From: Lachnospiraceae bacterium UBA3820
GTDB taxonomy: Bacteria > Bacillota > Clostridia > Lachnospirales > Lachnospiraceae
Direction of reading: 5' to 3'
Length of the DNA: 44,200 nt
Assembly: GCA_002369325.1 (NCBI GenBank)
Contig: DFDU01000055.1
Span: 1-44,200, forward strand
The translations under genes were made by a program, and so were the position numbers. Under the pieces are notes generated by a model. It was not told the DNA's origin. It did not search any database and was given only the letters and a program-made list of their open reading frames with translations. Positions 38,654 to 44,200 of this stretch are shown piece after piece (position 1 is the stretch's first letter; each line of letters opens with the position of its first letter).

Positions 38654-41600
38654 ATGAAAAAAAGAAAAAATACTAAATCAATGAAGATAATGCTGTTGGG
38701 AAGTCTTATTGTCGCATTTGTGCTTATTCTGGGTACGTATTGGACAGGAAGAAAAGCAAGCAAGGATACAGAGTCGGCAGTACGAAATGTAAGTCTTTTT
38801 TATCTCGACGAGCTTGCGGGAAGACGTGAACAGGTAGTTGCTTCAAAGTTAGATGATTATATAAGTGATATGGATATTGCCATAGGTCTTTTGACGAAGG
38901 ATGATCTTAGCAGTATTGAAAGTCTTCAGGCTTATCAGCTTCACATGAAGCAGCTTTACGGGCTTGAAAAATTTGCGTTTGTGGATGAGAACGGTTTGAT
39001 ATATACGTCAAGAGGTACAAAAACGGATATCGACCAATATGCTTTTGATTATAAGAATCTGCATGAGCCTGAGATTTCGGTAAAAAATATGAAGGGCAAT
39101 GACAAAAAGGTAATTATCGCTATTCCCGTGGACAGACTTCCGGTTGAAGGAAAATGCCTTGTGGCTTGCTTCATAGAAATAGATATGGATTATATGCTCA
39201 GCAATATATCGCTTCAGGCTGATTCGAATAATACAACCTTTTGTAATATTTACAGTTCGGAAGGAAATTCTCTTACCGATATGGTCCTCGGTGGACTTGC
39301 AAGCGAAGACAACCTTTTGGCTGCTTTGGAAAATGCGGAGTTTGAAGAAAAATACAGCGTTGATATGATGCGAAGTGACTTTGAAACGGGAAAAAGCGGC
39401 GTAGTATCATTTACCTATAATGGTATAAAAGAAACGATGTATTATGTTCCGGTCTATAAAACGGATTGGATGCTTACTTACCTTATACGCGAAAGTGTAA
39501 TAAGTGATCAGATAGAAAATATATCGGATGGAATAGTAAGAAGAAATCTTTTTATGTCTATCGTCGCAACTTTGGTTCTTGTCAGTATCTTTGGTTTGAT
39601 TATAGTTCAGGCAAAGAGAAACTCGATACTTGCCATCGAACAGGAAACTTCGGAGCTTTTGCAGCAGGAACTTGAGGAAAGAATTGCATTGCAGGATGAG
39701 CTTTTGGAACAGGAAAAGAAAAGGGCTCAGCAGGATAGTATGATAACTGCACTTGCTTCCGATTATCGAAGTGTATATTATGTTGATTTGGACAGCGGTC
39801 TGGCAGTTTGTTACAGAAACGGTGATAAGAATTTTAGATTTAAGGAAGGCGAAAAGTTTTCATTTTACGAGGTCTTCAATGAATATGCCACTTCATATGT
39901 GGCAGATGAATATAAAGACAGCTTTCTTGAATTTATAAAAAAAGAAAAGATAAGAGAAGCATTGGAAAAAGAGAAAGTTATAGCTTTAAGATATCTTATA
40001 AAAAGAGATGATAAAGAAAAATATGAGATGCTTCGTATGGCAAGCGTAAGAACTGTTGATGAAAGGACTGATGGTGTAATACATGCGGTCGGTGTCGGCT
40101 TTACCGATATTGATGCTGAGATGAGAGAAACTCTTGCAAAGAACCAGGCATTAAGCGATGCACTTGATACTGCTGAGGAAGCAAGTAAGGCAAAGACAGC
40201 ATTTTTATCCAATATGAGTCATGAGATACGTACACCTATGAATGCCATAATAGGCCTGGATACACTTGCTTTAAATGACCCTGAGATATCCGAATCGACA
40301 AAGGAATATCTTGAAAAAATAGGAAGCTCGGCACAACATCTGCTTGTATTAATAAATGACATATTGGATATGTCCAGAATCGAATCCGGCCGTATGACGC
40401 TTAAAAATGAAGAATTTGCCTTTTCAAAACTGATAGAGTATATAAATGTCATGTTCAGCGGTCAATGCAGGGAAAAGAATCTTGATTATGAATGCAGAGT
40501 CAACGGGAAATTAAATGATTATTATATAGGAGATTGTACAAAGCTTCGACAGGTCCTTATAAATATACTTGGAAATGCGGTTAAATTTACGCCGGAGGGC
40601 GGCAAGGTTTTATTTGTGGTTGAAAGAGCCGGAGGCTTTGACGGAAAGTCTACGCTTAGATTTATTGTGAAGGATAACGGAATAGGAATGAGCGAAGATT
40701 ATCTTCCTAAGCTTTTTGATACATTTAGTCAGGAAAATGCAGGCACACATAATAAATATGGCAGCTCAGGTCTTGGAATGGCGATTACGAAGAGCATTGT
40801 GGATATGATGAACGGCAGAATCGATGTGGAAAGTAAAAAGGATGAGGGCACCACATTTACAGTGAGTTTGACATTGATGGATTCGGACAAGAAATATTCC
40901 GATGAAGCACCTGAACACGAGATAAGCTTCAGTGAGCTTAAAGTTTTGGTGGTCGATGACGATCCTATAGCATGTGATCAGGCAAAGCTTGTTCTGGGAC
41001 AGTCGGGAATAAAGGCCGAAACAGTTCAATCCGGACGTGAAGCCGTAGAAATGGTTAAGCTTTGTCATGTAAGACGCGAACCTTATAATCTGATTATTGT
41101 GGATTGGCAAATGCCTGATATGGACGGTGTAGAAACAGCAAGACAAATACGTTCCGTCATAGGAAACGAGGCTGCGATTATCATACTTACCACATATAAT
41201 TGGGATGATGTATTTGAAGAAGCGATTGAAGCAGGAGTGGACAGCTTCATTGCAAAGCCTATTTTCTCGGGAAATTTACTTGATGAATTAAAGACCATAT
41301 GGAAGAGAAAAAACAGTTCATCTTCAAATATGAAAAAAGCCGATTTGAGAAACAGGCATGTTATCCTGGCAGAAGATATGGAAATAAATGCTCAAATCAT
41401 GGTTGAAGTGTTAAAAATGAGGGATATCAAAACCGATGTTGCAAAGGACGGCAAAGAGGCTGTCGAATTGTTCGAATCCAATCCGGAAGGTTATTATGAT
41501 GCCATTCTTATGGATATGCAAATGCCAAATATGGATGGACTTACCGCAACAACGGTAATAAGGGCAATGGACCGAGAGGATGCAAAAAATATTCCTATTA

Positions 41601-41743
41601 TTGCCCTTACAGCAAATGCTTTTGATGAAGACGTTCAAAGGAGCCTTCAGGCAGGCTTGAATGCGCATTTGAGCAAACCTCTTCAGCCTGATATATTATT
41701 TGAAACACTTGAAAATTTGATAACTGATAAGGATGAAGAATAA
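38654..41743 (+). CDS. Hybrid sensor histidine kinase with two receiver domains
   Basis: The 1029-residue protein has a membrane segment (about 11-28), an extracellular Cache-type sensor region (about 45-290), a second membrane segment (about 295-318), a coiled coil, and a PAS-like region (about 370-480). The kinase core follows with His523 in SNMSHEIRTPMNAI and ATP boxes NILGNAVKF and GSSGLGMAITKSIV. Two receivers come last, with phospho-acceptors Asp817 (VDWQMPDMDG) and Asp954 (MDMQMPNMDG). There is no output domain, so it must signal through a separate Hpt or regulator protein, or interact directly. It is placed between nrdD and nrdG, with its own ribosome site; the ligand is unknown. Confidence 0.94.
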   Translation: MKKRKNTKSMKIMLLGSLIVAFVLILGTYWTGRKASKDTESAVRNVSLFYLDELAGRREQVVASKLDDYISDMDIAIGLLTKDDLSSIESLQAYQLHMKQLYGLEKFAFVDENGLIYTSRGTKTDIDQYAFDYKNLHEPEISVKNMKGNDKKVIIAIPVDRLPVEGKCLVACFIEIDMDYMLSNISLQADSNNTTFCNIYSSEGNSLTDMVLGGLASEDNLLAALENAEFEEKYSVDMMRSDFETGKSGVVSFTYNGIKETMYYVPVYKTDWMLTYLIRESVISDQIENISDGIVRRNLFMSIVATLVLVSIFGLIIVQAKRNSILAIEQETSELLQQELEERIALQDELLEQEKKRAQQDSMITALASDYRSVYYVDLDSGLAVCYRNGDKNFRFKEGEKFSFYEVFNEYATSYVADEYKDSFLEFIKKEKIREALEKEKVIALRYLIKRDDKEKYEMLRMASVRTVDERTDGVIHAVGVGFTDIDAEMRETLAKNQALSDALDTAEEASKAKTAFLSNMSHEIRTPMNAIIGLDTLALNDPEISESTKEYLEKIGSSAQHLLVLINDILDMSRIESGRMTLKNEEFAFSKLIEYINVMFSGQCREKNLDYECRVNGKLNDYYIGDCTKLRQVLINILGNAVKFTPEGGKVLFVVERAGGFDGKSTLRFIVKDNGIGMSEDYLPKLFDTFSQENAGTHNKYGSSGLGMAITKSIVDMMNGRIDVESKKDEGTTFTVSLTLMDSDKKYSDEAPEHEISFSELKVLVVDDDPIACDQAKLVLGQSGIKAETVQSGREAVEMVKLCHVRREPYNLIIVDWQMPDMDGVETARQIRSVIGNEAAIIILTTYNWDDVFEEAIEAGVDSFIAKPIFSGNLLDELKTIWKRKNSSSSNMKKADLRNRHVILAEDMEINAQIMVEVLKMRDIKTDVAKDGKEAVELFESNPEGYYDAILMDMQMPNMDGLTATTVIRAMDREDAKNIPIIALTANAFDEDVQRSLQAGLNAHLSKPLQPDILFETLENLITDKDEE

Positions 41744-41799
41744 GCTATTTTAATTTGACTTATGAAAAGCGGTTTAAAGAAAAATGGGAGGATAAATAA

Positions 41800-42336
41800 A
41801 TGAATTATGCGGATATAAAGAGAATAGACGTAGCAAACGGACCGGGAATAAGAGTTTCGCTATTTGTGTCCGGCTGTACACATCACTGTGACGGATGTTT
41901 CAATCCGGAAACCTGGGATTTTGCATACGGAAATCTTTTTACCGAAAAAGAAATGGATGAAATAATAGAGGAGTTAAGACCTGCACATATTAAGGGATTT
42001 ACCCTTTTGGGTGGTGAGCCTTTCGAATATGTTAACCAGCAGGGTGTTTTACCTTTGCTAAGAAGGATAAAGGAAGAACTTCCGGAAAAAACGGTTTGGT
42101 GTTACACAGGATATCTCTTTGATAAAGATATTAAAAGTAAAATGATGGTCAAATGGCCGGAAACAAGAGAGATGATTAAATATATAGATATACTTGTTGA
42201 TGGTGAATTTAAAAAGGAGCTTAAGGATTTGAAGCTTCGATTCAGAGGATCATCAAACCAAAGAATAATAGATGTAAAAAAATCACTCGAAAGTAATGAA
42301 GTTGTTCTGTGGGATCAGCCTATGTCGCTTGAATAA
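41800..42336 (+). CDS. nrdG: Anaerobic ribonucleotide reductase activating enzyme
   Basis: NrdG is the radical SAM enzyme that forms the glycyl radical on NrdD. The 178-residue protein has the cluster motif CTHHCDGC (Cys26, Cys30, Cys33), preceded by DVANGPGIRVSLFVSG, and FTLLGGEPF as the SAM-binding GGE region. GGGAGG lies upstream. It overlaps the next frame at TAATG (42334-42338). It forms a likely operon with the dUTPase and phosphofructokinase genes. Confidence 0.96.
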   Translation: MNYADIKRIDVANGPGIRVSLFVSGCTHHCDGCFNPETWDFAYGNLFTEKEMDEIIEELRPAHIKGFTLLGGEPFEYVNQQGVLPLLRRIKEELPEKTVWCYTGYLFDKDIKSKMMVKWPETREMIKYIDILVDGEFKKELKDLKLRFRGSSNQRIIDVKKSLESNEVVLWDQPMSLE

Positions 42337-42389
42337 TGCGATTTGTAACAGTAAAAGAATACATTAAGGCGATAAAAAGAAAGGAAAAA

Positions 42390-42839
42390 ATGATGGAAAA
42401 AGAGGTAATTAAAATAACTTATCTTTCGGATAAGATAGACAGATTGGAATATATCGAAGGAAAATCGGATTGGATAGATTTACGTGCTGCAGAAGAGGTG
42501 ATAATGAAAAAGGGTGATTTTAAACTTATTAACCTTGGTGTTTCCATGTGTCTTCCGGATGGTTATGAGCTTATTATAGCACCAAGAAGCTCGACTTATA
42601 AAAATTATGGAATAATTCAGACAAATTCCATAGGCGTTGTAGATGAGTCTTACGGTAAAAATTCATCTGATGATGTACTTATGATGCCGGCACTTGCGAT
42701 GAGAGATACCGAAATACATATTAATGACAGAATTTGTCAATTTCGTATTCAAAAGCATCAGCCTCAAATAGTCTTTGAAACGGTTGAAGCAAGAAGCGGA
42801 GAGGCTCGCGGAGGCTTTGGCTCAACAGGAAAGAATTAA
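42390..42839 (+). CDS. dut: dUTP diphosphatase
   Basis: The trimeric dUTPase hydrolyses dUTP to dUMP and keeps uracil out of DNA, in line with the neighbouring nucleotide reductase activase. Motifs are seen in order: DLRAAE (1), PRSSTYKNYG (2), NSIGVVDESYG with the catalytic Asp (3), RICQFRI (4), and EARGGFGSTG at the C-terminus (5). A loop after motif 3, KNSSDDVLMM, is longer than in classical forms. The start is taken at 42390 (149 residues) with AAAGG upstream. A start at 42336, overlapping the nrdG stop, would add 18 residues, and both are possible. Confidence 0.9.
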   Translation: MMEKEVIKITYLSDKIDRLEYIEGKSDWIDLRAAEEVIMKKGDFKLINLGVSMCLPDGYELIIAPRSSTYKNYGIIQTNSIGVVDESYGKNSSDDVLMMPALAMRDTEIHINDRICQFRIQKHQPQIVFETVEARSGEARGGFGSTGKN

Positions 42840-42855
42840 TCAGGGAGGATTGATA

Positions 42856-44079
42856 ATGGGAAAAAATTGTATTGTAGCCCAATCGGGAGGACCTACGGCA
42901 GCAATAAATGCTTCTCTTGCGGGAGTTGTTTCGGCCGTTAAATCAAGCGATGTATATGATAAGCTTTACGGTGCGGTACATGGTATTCAGGGCGTTTTGA
43001 GAGAAAAATTTTTGGATTTATCGGAAATGGATGATGATTTTATAGAAAGAATGGCAATTACGCCGGCTATGTATCTTGGCTCATGCCGTTTCAAGCTTCC
43101 TGATTATGAACAGGATGAACAGCCGTATAAAGATATATTCGGAATATTTGAAAAATATGATATAGAAGCATTTTTCTATATCGGCGGAAATGATTCTATG
43201 GATACTGTTGCCAAGCTTTCGGCTTATGCAAAAAAAATCGGAAATAACATAAAGATAGCCGGCGTCCCGAAAACCATCGATAATGATCTGCTGGTTACTG
43301 ATCATACTCCGGGCTTTGGTTCTGCAGCAAAATATATAGCATCAAGCATAAGAGAAATAGCATACGATACTTATATTTATGATTTGGAAAGTGTGACAAT
43401 TGTTGAAATTATGGGACGCGATGCAGGCTGGCTTACAGCTGCCTCAGCTCTTGCGAGAAATAATTTTTCTATCGCACCGCACCTTATATATTTACCTGAG
43501 GTTGATTTTGATAAGGATACTTTTATCAGGGATTTAAAGAAAAAATTAAATAAATATAAAAATGTAATTGTGGCGGTATCCGAGGGTATACATGATAAGG
43601 ATGGAAATTACATAGCTGCTTCTACAGCTAAGGATGATAAATTTGGTCATGCTCAGCTTTCGGGTGCGGGAAAGGTTCTTGAATATCTTGTTAAGGATGA
43701 GATAGGAGTTAAGGTTCGTTCCGTGGAAATTAATGTTCTTCAAAGAGCAGCCGGTCATCTGGCTTCAAAAACCGATTTGGAAGAGGCTATAAATCTTGGA
43801 AGTGCGGCTGTTGCCTTTACAGAGGCGGGTGAAACCGGATTCATGACTGTTCTAAATCGTATATCCGATGATCCGTATACTTATGAAACGAGTTTTTCAG
43901 ATGTTTCAAAGATTGCAAATGAAGCAAAAAGTGTACCGCTTTCATGGATAAAGAAATCCGGTAACGATGTTACGGATGAACTTATAAAATACATAAAACC
44001 TTTGATAGAGGGAGAAATAGACGGCTACTACAAGGACGGAGTTGTTGATTATGTACCTATTCCTCATTTAATTAAATAA
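42856..44079 (+). CDS. pfp: 6-phosphofructokinase, PPi-dependent type
   Basis: It phosphorylates fructose 6-phosphate in glycolysis. The 407-residue protein reads GGNDS where ATP-using enzymes have GGDGS, and PKTIDND where they have PGTIDND; Asp and Lys at these two positions mark the pyrophosphate-dependent type, which also works in reverse. Other motifs: QSGGPTAAINASLAG at the N-terminus and MGRDAGWLTAASALA. The start at 42856 has GGGAGG upstream; the frame extends further into the dUTPase gene without support. The gap to the dUTPase is 16 bp. Confidence 0.92.
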   Translation: MGKNCIVAQSGGPTAAINASLAGVVSAVKSSDVYDKLYGAVHGIQGVLREKFLDLSEMDDDFIERMAITPAMYLGSCRFKLPDYEQDEQPYKDIFGIFEKYDIEAFFYIGGNDSMDTVAKLSAYAKKIGNNIKIAGVPKTIDNDLLVTDHTPGFGSAAKYIASSIREIAYDTYIYDLESVTIVEIMGRDAGWLTAASALARNNFSIAPHLIYLPEVDFDKDTFIRDLKKKLNKYKNVIVAVSEGIHDKDGNYIAASTAKDDKFGHAQLSGAGKVLEYLVKDEIGVKVRSVEINVLQRAAGHLASKTDLEEAINLGSAAVAFTEAGETGFMTVLNRISDDPYTYETSFSDVSKIANEAKSVPLSWIKKSGNDVTDELIKYIKPLIEGEIDGYYKDGVVDYVPIPHLIK

Positions 44080-44097
44080 TTTCGCTGTGATTTTTGT

Positions 44098-44126
44098 TTG
44101 ACATTTGGTCTTATAAATGCTATTAT
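44098..44126 (+). promoter_or_regulatory. Promoter of the tRNA-Leu gene
   Basis: TTGACA (44098-44103) and TATTAT (44121-44126) are 17 bp apart, and the tRNA starts 14 nt after the -10 box. Confidence 0.8.
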
Positions 44127-44140
44127 TTCACTTGCGATTT

Positions 44141-44200
44141 GCAGTTGTGGCGGAATTGGCATACGCGCATGATTCAGGTTCATGTCCACTTACGTGGGTG
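44141..44200 (+). tRNA. tRNA-Leu (anticodon CAG), 3' end cut by window
   Basis: The sequence GCAGTTGTGGCGGAATTGGC begins a typical tRNA-Leu with acceptor and D arm. The anticodon stem is CATGA/TCATG around loop TTCAGGT, giving anticodon CAG for CTG codons. CCAC...GTGG begins the long variable arm of a class II tRNA. The T arm and acceptor 3' strand are outside the window. Confidence 0.9.

Noticed and set aside
1..44200. CRISPR array or integrase-bounded prophage
   Set aside because: No regularly spaced repeats, cas genes, integrase, terminase or capsid genes were seen. The dUTPase is next to nrdG in a metabolic operon, not in a phage setting.

Overview
This window looks like a chromosomal piece of a low-GC, strictly anaerobic Firmicute, most likely a Lachnospiraceae member (Butyrivibrio/Roseburia/Eubacterium-like). 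The reasons are the AT-rich sequence with strong AGGAGG ribosome sites, an anaerobic class III ribonucleotide reductase with its activase, a reverse-order rubrerythrin, a PPi-type phosphofructokinase, a Cys/Gly-rich 'chorion-like' protein, a Lys/Ala-rich small protein of a type common in this family, and secreted proteins with INGG beta-helix repeats and an InlB-type domain. The assignment comes from protein style only; there is no rRNA in the window.

Layout. (1) 1-4.1 kb: the 3' part of an FMN riboswitch and its terminator, then ribD-ribE-ribBA-ribH. Related palindromic intergenic repeats sit before ribD, before ribBA and before ribH. (2) 4.1-7.2 kb: a LytS-like membrane kinase that lacks its phospho-acceptor His, a membrane protein, and a convergent CYTH phosphatase. 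(3) 7.3-10.7 kb: DJ-1 family protein, murF, rubrerythrin and a Lys/Ala-rich protein behind a strong promoter. (4) 10.7-15.3 kb, all minus strand: proC, a glycerophosphodiesterase, a divergent ClpX paralogue, two low-complexity unknowns and a Cys-rich micro-protein. (5) 15.4-27.1 kb, an accessory region: hipBA, an Xre regulator divergent from a transmembrane Ser/Thr kinase, a small Xre repressor facing three operator-like repeats, two secreted proteins that share a near-identical C-terminal module and flank two unknown genes, and an Rpn/PD-(D/E)XK protein. (6) 27.2-29.5 kb: DUF2130, DUF4186 and ybaK. (7) 29.5-34.4 kb: argG divergent from argCJB around an AT-rich ArgR-like region, with another copy of the rib-operon repeat between argC and argJ. 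(8) 34.4-35.0 kb: a gene-free stretch of two very long imperfect palindromes with a hairpin between them. (9) 35.0-44.2 kb: a lipoprotein with trigger-factor architecture, nrdD behind tandem NrdR boxes, a double-receiver hybrid kinase, nrdG, a dUTPase, PPi-phosphofructokinase, and the start of a tRNA-Leu.

The most unusual signals are the non-coding repeats (the rib/arg intergenic element family and the 34.4-35.0 kb palindromes), the duplicated secreted module flanking two orphan genes, and the ClpX paralogue with an altered RKH loop beside Asn-rich genes. No complete, clearly new multi-gene system could be proven from sequence alone; the best candidates are listed as findings.
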